From DATLFQ01 sp035540915 (GTDB taxonomy: Bacteria > Actinomycetota > Acidimicrobiia > Acidimicrobiales > GCA-2861595): 24,220 bases of DNA. Positions 1 through 7,276 of the stretch are shown in pieces; within the stretch, counting starts at the first letter, position 1; the number at the start of each line of letters is the position of its first letter. The position numbers and the translations under genes are program-made. Below the pieces are notes generated by a model. That model was not told where the DNA came from, searched no databases, and saw only the letters and a program-made list of their open reading frames with translations. The stretch lies in the NCBI GenBank assembly GCA_035540915.1, contig DATLFQ010000200.1, positions 1 to 24,220 of the forward strand. The letters are read 5' to 3'.

Positions 1-138
1 ATCGAGGTCGGTTCCTCTGGCGAGGTCGCGGATTTCGGCTGCTCCGATGGGTTCATCCTCTCCGTCCTGCAGGACGGAGAGGATGAACCCATCGGAGCAG
101 CCGAAATCCGCGACCTCGCCAGAGGAACCGACCTCGAT
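1..138. repeat. Perfect 138-bp palindrome at the window edge
   Basis: Bases 1-69 are the exact reverse complement of bases 70-138, with no spacer and the centre at CTGCAG (67-72). I checked the pairing at the outer end (base 1 with 138) and around the centre. The arms carry coding sequence: the unique flank from 139 joins the 70-138 arm as one methyltransferase reading frame on the minus strand, and the 1-69 arm is a mirror copy. A spacerless inverted repeat that starts at base 1 and turns a gene back on itself is typical of a contig-end or chimeric-read artefact. A real hairpin telomere or replicon end is possible but less likely. Confidence 0.95.
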
Positions 139-252
139 CCGCCCGAGCAGCTGCTCGATCGCGGCCAGGCGCTTGCGATGGACGATTGCGGCAGGGCCGA
201 TGCCCTCGTAGGTGCGCGCATGGGTCCTCGGGGCGGATGGGGACCCGGCCAT
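1..252 (-). CDS. Class I SAM-dependent methyltransferase, N-terminal fragment (3' end missing)
   Basis: On the minus strand an ATG at 252-250 opens a frame with no stop to base 1. Residues 1-61 read as the N-terminus of a class I methyltransferase: a basic helix (HRKRLAAIEQLLGR) leads into VADFGCSDGFIL, which matches motif I, the glycine-rich SAM-binding loop. Only the part up to about base 70 is trustworthy, because the codons beyond the palindrome centre (1-69) are a mirror image of the gene. The catalytic domain after motif I is absent, so the substrate cannot be judged. It diverges from the beta-helix gene and could modify a sugar or lipid of the polysaccharide pathway, but that rests on position only. 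The start was chosen as the first ATG before the conserved part; the frame stays open upstream. Confidence 0.6.
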   Translation of the reverse strand, partial: MAGSPSAPRTHARTYEGIGPAAIVHRKRLAAIEQLLGRIEVGSSGEVADFGCSDGFILSVLQDGEDEPIGAAEIRDLARGTDLD

Positions 253-258
253 CCCCGG

Positions 259-264
259 AGCGTA
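259..264 (-). promoter_or_regulatory. Possible -10 element for the methyltransferase fragment
   Basis: The minus strand reads TACGCT, a TAnnnT-type -10 hexamer, six bases before the ATG at 252. That spacing would place the transcript start at or near the start codon, giving a leaderless mRNA, which is common in actinobacteria. There is no convincing -35 box and hexamer matches of this kind are frequent by chance. Confidence 0.25.
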
Positions 265-407
265 TCGGACGATCTGCGGGCGGCCCGGCGCCGGCGGCGG
301 CGAGCTTGGGTGCCCGTTGACCGGCTCACGGCGTGGCCGGCAGGCTCGGTCGCGACGGGCGCCTATGTTGAGCGGGAACACGTGCGAGCGGGCGGGAGAT
401 GACCGGA

Positions 408-1463
408 ATGGTCGAGCACGGGACAGCGTGGCAGCGCGCCAGGACCACACGACGTCGGCTGATGCTCGCGGCCGTGCTCCCGACCATGTTCCTCGTCGCC
501 GTGACCGGCGACCGAGTCGACCGGCCCGCGCGGGCCGACGACGCTGCCGGCGGGCGCGCCAACGAGGGCCTTCCGGGTGCCGGCGACGAGTTCCCGGGGC
601 CCGGGACGGTGGGCCACGCCGCCGACGTGCCCGGGCGGCACAAGCCGGCCGCGCTCCGTGTCCACGAAGGCGACCTCGTGACGGTCCGGGACGGCCAACG
701 CGTGCAGGGCCTCGACATCACCGGAGCGCTCGTCGTGCGACACCGAGGTGTGGTGGCCACCGACTTCCGCGCGAACTCCGTCTCGGTGGCGAGCACCGAC
801 GGAACCGCGTCACAGGCGTCCGCCGAGCTGCGTTGGTGCACGGTCGGCGTCGCGACCGGCAACACCAGCACCTACAACGCCGTGGGCCTCGGCAACTTCT
901 CGATTTACCGCTGCGATCTGTTCGGCGCCGTTGACCTGGTCAAGATCCGGCACGGGTACGCGCGGATCCAGGAATCATGGCTCCATGATCCGGTCCAGTG
1001 GGCCTCGGACCCGGGCCAGGGCGGCGCTCCCTCGCACGTGGACCTCGTCCAGACCTCGCTGCAGGGCGACGTCGCCAGCATCGTCATCACCGGCAACCGC
1101 TTCGACGCCTGGGCCTTCAGGCCGCCACAGCGGGCGGGCGACACCTACGGCGACATCGACGGCAGCCGGACGTCCACCGGCTACATCTCGATCCTCCAGC
1201 ACCAGACCGCCTTCGCGATCGACCGGGTCCACGTCGAGGGCAACCGGTTCGACGGTCCGGCCTGGCGCTGCTTCTACGTGATCCATGACGGTGGCGGTGG
1301 CCCGGCCGAAACCCGCATCGTCGGAAATGTCCTGGTGAGGAACTTTCCGGAGGTCTGCCGCGAGGCAACGCTCAGCGCCACGACACCGTCGGCGATCGCA
1401 TGGGGGGGCAACGTGGACGAGCACGGCGTCGAGGTCACGGCCGCAGGCACGAGGTTGCCCTGA
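408..1463 (+). CDS. Secreted right-handed parallel beta-helix protein
   Basis: A protein of 351 residues that should be exported: a basic N-terminus (RARTTRRR) is followed by a hydrophobic stretch at about residues 18-33 and a possible cleavage region near RPARADDA. The mature part has repeated short beta-strand turns typical of pectate-lyase-like parallel beta-helices (for example VRHRGVVATDF, IVITGNRFDAW, VHVEGNRFDGPAW, TRIVGNVLVRNF). A SHVDLVQTS stretch sits where many relatives carry an H-x-D-x-x-Q pattern. Such folds are used by polysaccharide lyases, epimerases and binding proteins; no catalytic set is certain here. It stands first in a polysaccharide export locus, so modification or trimming of the polymer is plausible. 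I prefer the ATG at 408 because GGGAG at 394-398 lies 9 bases upstream; the ATG at 399 (354 residues) abuts that ribosome site. Confidence 0.7.
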   Translation: MVEHGTAWQRARTTRRRLMLAAVLPTMFLVAVTGDRVDRPARADDAAGGRANEGLPGAGDEFPGPGTVGHAADVPGRHKPAALRVHEGDLVTVRDGQRVQGLDITGALVVRHRGVVATDFRANSVSVASTDGTASQASAELRWCTVGVATGNTSTYNAVGLGNFSIYRCDLFGAVDLVKIRHGYARIQESWLHDPVQWASDPGQGGAPSHVDLVQTSLQGDVASIVITGNRFDAWAFRPPQRAGDTYGDIDGSRTSTGYISILQHQTAFAIDRVHVEGNRFDGPAWRCFYVIHDGGGGPAETRIVGNVLVRNFPEVCREATLSATTPSAIAWGGNVDEHGVEVTAAGTRLP

Positions 1464-1472
1464 CCGGTCCCG

Positions 1473-1478
1473 TATCCT
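1473..1478 (+). promoter_or_regulatory. Possible -10 element before the Wzz/ATPase gene
   Basis: TATCCT lies 40 bases before the GTG start at 1519, in the 55-base gap after the beta-helix gene. TTGCCC at 1455-1460 is upstream but only 12 bases away, too close for a standard -35 box. Read-through from the upstream gene is equally possible. Confidence 0.25.
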
Positions 1479-1518
1479 GGCGTGTGGCCCGAGACGCTCG
1501 CGGACGGAGTGAGGCGCA

Positions 1519-2886
1519 GTGGACCTGAGAGAGCTTCGGCTCGCCCTCCGCCGGCACTGGCTGCTCGCCCTTGCCGCCTTCGGATTCTGCTTCGTCCTCG
1601 GGCTCGCCGCCGCCTTCCTGCCCCAGAAGCGGTACGCCAGCAACGCCACCATCTTCGTCGAGCCGATCGTCGCCGGGGGCGGCGGGGGTGTCAGCCTGCC
1701 CCAGCAAGCGAACTTCGTGATCCCGGGCTTCGTGGAGAGGATCCAATCCAGGAGCATCCGCGTCCGGGCCGAGGCCCTGGTGTCAGAGCCGCTGCGTGAG
1801 GTTCCCGTCGGCATCTCGGCACAAGCATCGGCCAGCGTTGTGCGGGTACGGGGCGAGAGCCACAACCCGGAAGCCGCGGCCGAATGGGTGAACGCCCTCG
1901 TGAGCCAGGCCATCGCGGAGAACGACGCGCGGTCGTTGATCAGGGCGACGGTCATCGACCCGGCGTCGGTCCCGACGGAGGCGTTCGACCCGCGACCGCG
2001 GCCCATCGTCCTGGGCGGGGCGGTGTTCGGGCTGATCGCGGCGATCTTCGCCGCCCTGCTGGCCGCCCGGGTCACCGAGGCCCTGGACAGCGCCGAGGCG
2101 ATCCGTCGCCGCCTCGGCACCACCGTTCTCGGCGAGATCCCCAGCATCCGCCAGCTCCGCCGGGACAAGCAGTCGTTCACCGAGTTTCTCGGCCAAGCGC
2201 CGCCGGGCCTGGTCGAGGCGTTCCAGGGGCTGCGCACGAACGTGGAGTTCCGCCTGGCCGGGGCGGTGAACCCGTCGATCGCGGTGGTGTCGTTCGGTCC
2301 GGGCGAGGGCAAGTCGACGGTCGTGGCCGGCCTCGCATGGGCCTTCGCCGCCGTCGGCCGCCGGGTCTGCGTGGTGGACGCCAACCTGCACCGGCCCGTC
2401 CTGCACGAGCGGGTGGGCGGCGCCATGGGGCTCGGGCTGTCCGACCTCGGCCAGGAGGACGCCCTCAACGCCGTGCAGACCACGGCGACGGCCAACATGG
2501 AGTTCATCCCGGCCGGCCTGCCGGCGGGCCACCCCGCAGACGTGGTCGCCATGACCCTCCCCCGGGTGCTCGGCCAGCTCCGCGCCCGCAACCGCCTCGT
2601 GCTGGTGGACGTGCCACCGGTCGAGGGCGTCGCCGAGTCCGCCTTCATCGTCGGGGCCGCCGGTTACGCGGTCGTGGTCGTCGACGCCGGCCGGGTGGAG
2701 CTGCCGACCCTGACGACGGTCGTCACCCGCATCCAGGAGTCCGGGGCGGTCCTGCTCGGGGTGGTCCTGAACCGGGTCCCGGCCCGGCGGGCCCGTAAGC
2801 GGTCGGTCTACCTCGATCGGGCCCCCCGGCCCCGCCCGGCCGTCCCCGAACCGGCCGCCCATGCCGTCGCCGACGGCCAGTCGTGA
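1519..2886 (+). CDS. Wzz-like chain-length regulator fused to a BY-kinase-type P-loop ATPase
   Basis: A 455-residue membrane protein expected to set polymer length together with the polymerase. The N-terminus is Wzz-like: a first membrane helix at about residues 14-34, a variable extracytoplasmic loop, and a second helix at about 163-183. The C-terminal half is a ParA/MinD-like ATPase of the bacterial tyrosine kinase type: a pre-P-loop EAFQGLRTNVEF (233-244), Walker A GPGEGKST (260-267), Walker A' VCVVDANLHRP (283-293) and Walker B LVLVDVPP (360-367). Known BY-kinases end in a cluster of tyrosines; this tail has a single tyrosine (Y431) in a basic and proline-rich stretch, so autophosphorylation control may be reduced or different. 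The GTG start is preceded by GGAGTGAGG (1506-1514). The next gene lies on the other strand, 22 bases beyond the stop. Relatives are named Wzc, CpsD or CapAB; I assign no symbol. Confidence 0.88.
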   Translation: MDLRELRLALRRHWLLALAAFGFCFVLGLAAAFLPQKRYASNATIFVEPIVAGGGGGVSLPQQANFVIPGFVERIQSRSIRVRAEALVSEPLREVPVGISAQASASVVRVRGESHNPEAAAEWVNALVSQAIAENDARSLIRATVIDPASVPTEAFDPRPRPIVLGGAVFGLIAAIFAALLAARVTEALDSAEAIRRRLGTTVLGEIPSIRQLRRDKQSFTEFLGQAPPGLVEAFQGLRTNVEFRLAGAVNPSIAVVSFGPGEGKSTVVAGLAWAFAAVGRRVCVVDANLHRPVLHERVGGAMGLGLSDLGQEDALNAVQTTATANMEFIPAGLPAGHPADVVAMTLPRVLGQLRARNRLVLVDVPPVEGVAESAFIVGAAGYAVVVVDAGRVELPTLTTVVTRIQESGAVLLGVVLNRVPARRARKRSVYLDRAPRPRPAVPEPAAHAVADGQS

Positions 2887-2908
2887 GCCGGTGGTCGAGT
2901 CAGGGCAG

Positions 2909-4090
2909 TCAGCTCGCCCGATGCCTCGCTCGCACCTCGTCGTAGACCGCCGTGGTGCGCCTGGCGATCTCCGCCCAGGTCGGCACCGTCCCCGCAAGGC
3001 GGGCGGCGCCGGCGGCAATGGCGCGGCGCCGGTCCGGGTCGAGCATCTCCTCGATGCAGCCGGCCAGCCCGTCGGCGTCGTCGACCTCGAAGAGCAGCGC
3101 GTCTTCGCCGTGCGTGAGCAGCTCGGCGAAGCCGCCGATCCGGCTGGCGATCACCGGCAGCCCCTCGGCCAGGGCGACACCGAGGCTCGAGCTGGCGTCC
3201 ACGTCGCGATAGGGCAGCACGGCCACGTCGGCCTCGGCGAAACACGCTGCCACCTCGCCGTCGTCCAGGAAGCGGGGCGACCACCGCACCTGGCCGGCGA
3301 CGCCCAGTTCCTGCGCCTGGCGGTACAGCGGCTCCATGTCCATCAGCGGCGACCCGGCGATGTGGACCCTCACGCGTCGCCGCTGCGGCTCGCCCATCCG
3401 GGCCAGCGCGGACAGCAGGACGTCGACGCCCTTGTAGGGGCGGATGCGGCCGAAGACCAGGAGGCGGACGTCCTCCCCGTCGCCGTCCTCGTCCCCTTCC
3501 CCGGCTCGACCGCCGGCCGTCGCCGAAACCGGAGCCATCTGGCCGAGCGGAACCACCGTGATCCGCCCGAGCTCCAGGCCGGCGGAACCGAGTTCGTTCC
3601 TGCTGAACTCGGTGTGGACCACCAGGTGGTCGGCGGCCGCCAGCGCCCGGGAGGTCCCCACCGTCTGGAGGGCGGACCGGGCCGCGTCGTGCATGGGGGT
3701 GGTGTCGTGCACCGTCAGCACGACCGGTGCCCACCGCCGCATGGCCAGGAACGCCAGCCGGTCGACCACGGGGACCACCAGCCACTGCACGTGGACGACG
3801 TCGGGACGCTCCGCCCGGACGCGCCAGGCAAGACGGCCCAGGTCGACGACATGCTCGAGGACCTTCGCCGGCCCTGCGAGCGGCGCCAGGCGCGTGCGCC
3901 GCAGGCGCTCCGAGACGGCGTAGAAGAGTCGGCGGACCCGGTGCGGACCGGTGACGTCCACCTCGTCGGCTCGGCTCGGCCGGCACATGAGGTCCACGTC
4001 GTGGAGCGCCTGCAGGGCGGCGCACAGCGGGGCGTCGTACTGCGGCGTGAACAGCGACGGGTCGACCACGAACACGCGCACGACGGGCAA
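2909..4090 (-). CDS. Glycosyltransferase family 4 (GT-B fold)
   Basis: A 393-residue cytoplasmic or membrane-associated sugar transferase expected to add a residue to the lipid-linked repeat unit. The N-terminal Rossmann half holds PDVVHVQWL (96-104) and LTVHDTTPMHD (125-135). The donor-binding half holds LLVFGRIRPYKGVD (210-223), VRVHIAGSP (240-248) and VAVLPYRDVDASSSLG (289-304), followed by LPVIASRIGGFAELL (311-325), the usual GT4 donor-site segment. The canonical E-x7-E pair is not intact: aspartate D298 stands near the first position. A short acidic linker (about residues 193-207) joins the two halves. The start is uncertain: TTG at 4090-4088 is the best available and has only a distant GGAG. 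It is divergent from the polymerase gene, with 44 bases between the two start codons. Donor and acceptor cannot be read from the sequence. Confidence 0.85.
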   Translation of the reverse strand: MPVVRVFVVDPSLFTPQYDAPLCAALQALHDVDLMCRPSRADEVDVTGPHRVRRLFYAVSERLRRTRLAPLAGPAKVLEHVVDLGRLAWRVRAERPDVVHVQWLVVPVVDRLAFLAMRRWAPVVLTVHDTTPMHDAARSALQTVGTSRALAAADHLVVHTEFSRNELGSAGLELGRITVVPLGQMAPVSATAGGRAGEGDEDGDGEDVRLLVFGRIRPYKGVDVLLSALARMGEPQRRRVRVHIAGSPLMDMEPLYRQAQELGVAGQVRWSPRFLDDGEVAACFAEADVAVLPYRDVDASSSLGVALAEGLPVIASRIGGFAELLTHGEDALLFEVDDADGLAGCIEEMLDPDRRRAIAAGAARLAGTVPTWAEIARRTTAVYDEVRARHRAS

Positions 4091-4134
4091 GCGTACCGAC
4101 GCGACTCTCCGACTCGTGGGCCCAGGGCAGGCCG

Positions 4135-5640
4135 ATGAGGTCGAATGCGATGCTGGTGGCCGCGGCGGGCGGCGGGACGCTTCTGTGGCTGTGGTTCGTC
4201 GGGCTCGAGCGGCGAGGCCGACGGGGCGCGGTCTTGGGGGTCGTGCTGGGCGTCTTCCTCGCCGAGGCGCTCCTGAACACCTCGGCCGCCAACGTGCCGC
4301 CCGGGATCTTCCGCCCGAGCTTCGCCGGCCAGGACTTCCGGGCCCCCGACGTCGTCCTGCTCCTCGCCATCGCCGCTCGGGCCATGACCGCCAAGGTGCC
4401 GCGCCGCATCAGCGGGACGGCCCTGGCCTGGGGTGCCTTCCTGCTCTGGTACTCGACGGCGGCCGTGGTCGGCCTGTTGTACGGGCGCCAGCTCGACCAG
4501 ATCCTGTTCGAGGCCAAGGCGGTCTTCTACATCGGGGGCGCCATGGCGCTCGTCGCCGGCACCGACGTGGCAGCGCTGGTACGACGCCGCGCCGCGGCCC
4601 GCTGGACGGTCCCGCTCGGAGTCACCGCGGCCGGCGGCATCATCTGCGGGCTGACCGACACCGCCTTTGCCGTCAATTTGCCCGGCGCGCCGCTCGACCA
4701 GGTGGGGTCCCTCAACAGCGACGCGGCGACCGTCCTCGTGGCCTTTGGCGCCGTCGCGTTGGTGGTGGAGCTGTGCCGCCCCCATCCCCGTATCTCTGTC
4801 GGCGTCGCTGCGCTCGCCATGATCCTGTCCCCCATCGGCGGCGAGCAGCGCGGCTCGTTCCTCGGCCTCGGCGTCAGCGCGGGCGCCATGCTGCTGGTCG
4901 TCATCGGCCAGACGTGGCGACGCCGGGCCCGGACCACGCCGACCGAGGCCGGTCTGGTCCTGGCCGGCATCGGGTTGGCCATCGGCCTCGGGCTCGTGGT
5001 GGCCGGGCCCGGCGTCGACGTCGGCCAGCGGCTGGAGGACACGTTCCTCGGATCGGGAGAGGAGCGCACCGCCGACACCCGCACCGACCTCCGCGCCGAG
5101 GCGATCGACGTGATCAGGGACCGGCCGTTCCTCGGCGCCGGACTGGGGACCCGCCTCACCTTCTTCGACGTGACGACCCTGGAGCATCGGGGGGCGTCGC
5201 CTCACAACGTCGCCGTGGACGTGACCCTGCGGTCTGGCCTCATCGGCCTGGCGCTGCTGACCGTCGCCCTGGGGATGACGTCACTCGACGCGGTGCAGGT
5301 CTACCGACGCCATCGCGACAGCCGGGTCGCCGCCCTCGCCCTGGGGTGCCTGGTGGCCCTGGCCGGCATCCTGGCCAAGGGGATGGTCGAATCGGTGTTC
5401 GACAAGTTCCGCATCGCCATCGCCGTCGGCCTGCTGTGCGGCGCCATCGCGGCGTCGGCGCGATCGTTGGCTCAGGGGCGTCCGGTCGAGGCCACCGGCG
5501 GCGATGATGGCGGCGGCGGGTCGGCCCCCCGGCCCGACGAGGGGCCGGGCGACGACCTGCGGCTCAGCCGGCGGGCCAGCGACCGCACCCGCCGGCGTTC
5601 GGTCGGCGTCGCACCGGTGCCCAGGTACACGCCGACGTAG
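4135..5640 (+). CDS. O-antigen polymerase / ligase family membrane protein (Wzy-like)
   Basis: A 501-residue integral membrane protein with about 10-12 hydrophobic helices. It is expected to polymerise undecaprenyl-linked repeat units on the outer face of the membrane. The family signature is present: after the large loop, RDRPFLGAGLGTRLTF (about residues 327-343) is followed by SPHN (355-358) and a hydrophobic helix with SGLIGLALL, the standard end of the Wzy_C/O-antigen-ligase domain. Three further helices follow. The last 50 or so residues are polar, glycine- and arginine-rich, and lie in DNA that also encodes the C-terminus of the flippase on the other strand. Start ATG 4135 has a weak ribosome site; ATG 4150 (residue 6) has GAGG 9 bases upstream and is a fair alternative. 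Polymerase rather than ligase is inferred from the nearby flippase and Wzz-type protein. Confidence 0.85.
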   Translation: MRSNAMLVAAAGGGTLLWLWFVGLERRGRRGAVLGVVLGVFLAEALLNTSAANVPPGIFRPSFAGQDFRAPDVVLLLAIAARAMTAKVPRRISGTALAWGAFLLWYSTAAVVGLLYGRQLDQILFEAKAVFYIGGAMALVAGTDVAALVRRRAAARWTVPLGVTAAGGIICGLTDTAFAVNLPGAPLDQVGSLNSDAATVLVAFGAVALVVELCRPHPRISVGVAALAMILSPIGGEQRGSFLGLGVSAGAMLLVVIGQTWRRRARTTPTEAGLVLAGIGLAIGLGLVVAGPGVDVGQRLEDTFLGSGEERTADTRTDLRAEAIDVIRDRPFLGAGLGTRLTFFDVTTLEHRGASPHNVAVDVTLRSGLIGLALLTVALGMTSLDAVQVYRRHRDSRVAALALGCLVALAGILAKGMVESVFDKFRIAIAVGLLCGAIAASARSLAQGRPVEATGGDDGGGGSAPRPDEGPGDDLRLSRRASDRTRRRSVGVAPVPRYTPT

Positions 5641-7124
5641 AGGGCGAAGGCGACGACCGACGCAGCAACGACCGCCACGCGCCCGTCGAGCACGCCGCGA
5701 ACGGCGAACAGCGCCCCGGCGGTGACGGCGGCTGCCGGAAGGTGGGGGACGAGGCTGGCCCGGGCGAGCGAGCCCACCCTGGTGCCGGTGACGCGGCAGG
5801 CCCACAGCGTCATGAGCGGCAGGTTCACCGCCGTGACGCCCACGACGGTGCCCAGGGCGACGCCGGTCGGCCCCAGGGGGCCGACGAGGAGCACGGACGC
5901 CACCAGGTTGACGGCCGCCTCCGCCGACTGGATGCCGGCGTAGGTGCGGGCCTCCCCCTTGCCCACGAGAACGGTGGCCGCCGACATGCTGAGGCTGCGG
6001 AGCCCGAGCCCGAGCGCCAGCACAAGGGCCACCGAAGCGCTGGTGGCATAGCCCTCGCCGACCCACGCCTCGACCAGCGGGGCGGCGAGGATGGTGAGGA
6101 TCAGCACCGAGGGCAGCGCGGCGAGGAGCACGACCCGGGTACCCGTCGAGTAGAGCTTGGCGACGCGGTCGTGGTGGCCGTCGGCATTGAGGGCCGACAC
6201 CTCGGGCATGAACAGCGTGGCCAGCGGCCGCACACCGCGGTCGCAGAACAAGGCGAGCTTCGATCCGACGGCGTAGAGCGCCACGTCCCGCAGGGGGCGC
6301 ATGGCGCCGAGGACGACGAGGTCGACGCGCATCGTCACCAGCTCCGCCGCGTCCCGGACGAGGAACCACCCCGAGAGCCTGGTGGTGAGGCGGAGACGGG
6401 ATCGTTGCACGTGCTTGCGCCGCAGCTCGAAGCCGGGCACCAGCCGCCGGACCAGCCGGTACCGAAGGAGCTGCGACAACAGGCTGACGCCGGTGGTCGC
6501 CAGGGCGAGCCCCACCAGGCCGCCGCCGTTGAGGACGACGATCACGCCTGCGACCGCTGCACCGACCACGTTGAAGGTGTTGACCAGGCCGAGGAGGTCG
6601 TAGCGCTGGTAGCCACTGAGGACGCCGCCGAACGTGTCGCCCGGCAGGGCCAGGCCGATGTTGATGGCGAGTATCAGGAACACGATCGTCGTCTCGTCGG
6701 TGAGGGCGTCGGGGACGTCGAACCAGCTGGCCGAGAAGACGGCGATGACCACGCCGGTCGCCATGGCCAGCACACCCAGCCCGGCGAGGACGAAGAAGCT
6801 GGTGTTGATCGTGCCGATGACGCGTTCGTCACGCCGGCCGGCGTCCTCGGCCACCAGCTTGGAGGTGGCGATACCGAAACCGAGGTGGAAGATGTCGAGG
6901 TAGAGGATGACGCTGCCTGCGAGAGCCCAGACGCCGAAGGCGGCGTCACCCAGCTCGTGGAGCAGGATGGGCGTCACGGCGAGCAGCGAGAGCATCCGAG
7001 CCACCGTGGAGCCGTAGTTCGCGACCACGTTCCTGGCGAAGTTCGGTGGGAGCCGGTCCGGCATCGGCGCACCCGGGTCGTCGGGTGGCAGCGTGATCGG
7101 ATCGGGAGGTGGCGCCGGCGTCAT
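5472..7124 (-). CDS. Polysaccharide flippase, Wzx/MOP superfamily
   Basis: A membrane protein of about 550 residues with 12-14 hydrophobic helices. It is expected to flip the lipid-linked oligosaccharide across the cytoplasmic membrane. The first helix region, NVVANYGSTVARMLSLLAVT, followed by LGDAAFGVWALAGSV and DIFHLGFGIATSKL, is the typical start of the polysaccharide-export branch of the MOP superfamily. Paired charged loops (KHVQRSRLRLTTRLSGWFL, YSTGTRVVLLAALPS) match the family's repeat layout. The start is uncertain: the frame is open to 7292, but its first 56 residues look non-coding and overlap the divergent gene. ATG 7124 and ATG 7064 (PDRLPPNFARNVV) are the candidates, neither with a strong ribosome site. 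The C-terminal tail, rich in arginine, serine and proline, overlaps 169 bases of the polymerase gene in antisense. Confidence 0.87.
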   Translation of the reverse strand: MTPAPPPDPITLPPDDPGAPMPDRLPPNFARNVVANYGSTVARMLSLLAVTPILLHELGDAAFGVWALAGSVILYLDIFHLGFGIATSKLVAEDAGRRDERVIGTINTSFFVLAGLGVLAMATGVVIAVFSASWFDVPDALTDETTIVFLILAINIGLALPGDTFGGVLSGYQRYDLLGLVNTFNVVGAAVAGVIVVLNGGGLVGLALATTGVSLLSQLLRYRLVRRLVPGFELRRKHVQRSRLRLTTRLSGWFLVRDAAELVTMRVDLVVLGAMRPLRDVALYAVGSKLALFCDRGVRPLATLFMPEVSALNADGHHDRVAKLYSTGTRVVLLAALPSVLILTILAAPLVEAWVGEGYATSASVALVLALGLGLRSLSMSAATVLVGKGEARTYAGIQSAEAAVNLVASVLLVGPLGPTGVALGTVVGVTAVNLPLMTLWACRVTGTRVGSLARASLVPHLPAAAVTAGALFAVRGVLDGRVAVVAASVVAFALYVGVYLGTGATPTERRRVRSLARRLSRRSSPGPSSGRGADPPPPSSPPVASTGRP

Positions 7125-7276
7125 GGGTCGATGTGGTCGGCTTCGGTTGCGTCCCAGTGAAAGTGTACGGTCATCGGTTACGTCGGCAGAGGCCGACGAA
7201 CCCGGCCACGGTGACGGTCCGGGCGTCATGGGCGGGCTCCTCCGCCTTCCACCGTCCCATCGACGAGGCCATAGCG
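7125..7276. promoter_or_regulatory. Divergent intergenic region between flippase and GT2 genes
   Basis: About 150 bases separate the likely starts of two divergent genes, so promoters for both should be here. On the minus strand TACACT (7167-7162) is a TAnnnT-type -10 candidate, about 38 bases before the flippase ATG at 7124. I see no convincing -35 box and no clear plus-strand promoter. The ribosome site of the GT2 gene (GAGG, 7265-7268) lies at its right edge. Confidence 0.35.

Noticed and set aside
1783..3018. A 411-codon minus-strand frame opposite the Wzz/ATPase gene
   Set aside because: It runs antisense to a gene with clear Walker motifs and has no recognisable content.
5742..7160. 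A 472-codon plus-strand frame opposite the flippase
   Set aside because: It is extremely rich in E, D, G and R with no hydrophobic core, as expected for the complement of a GC-rich membrane protein gene.
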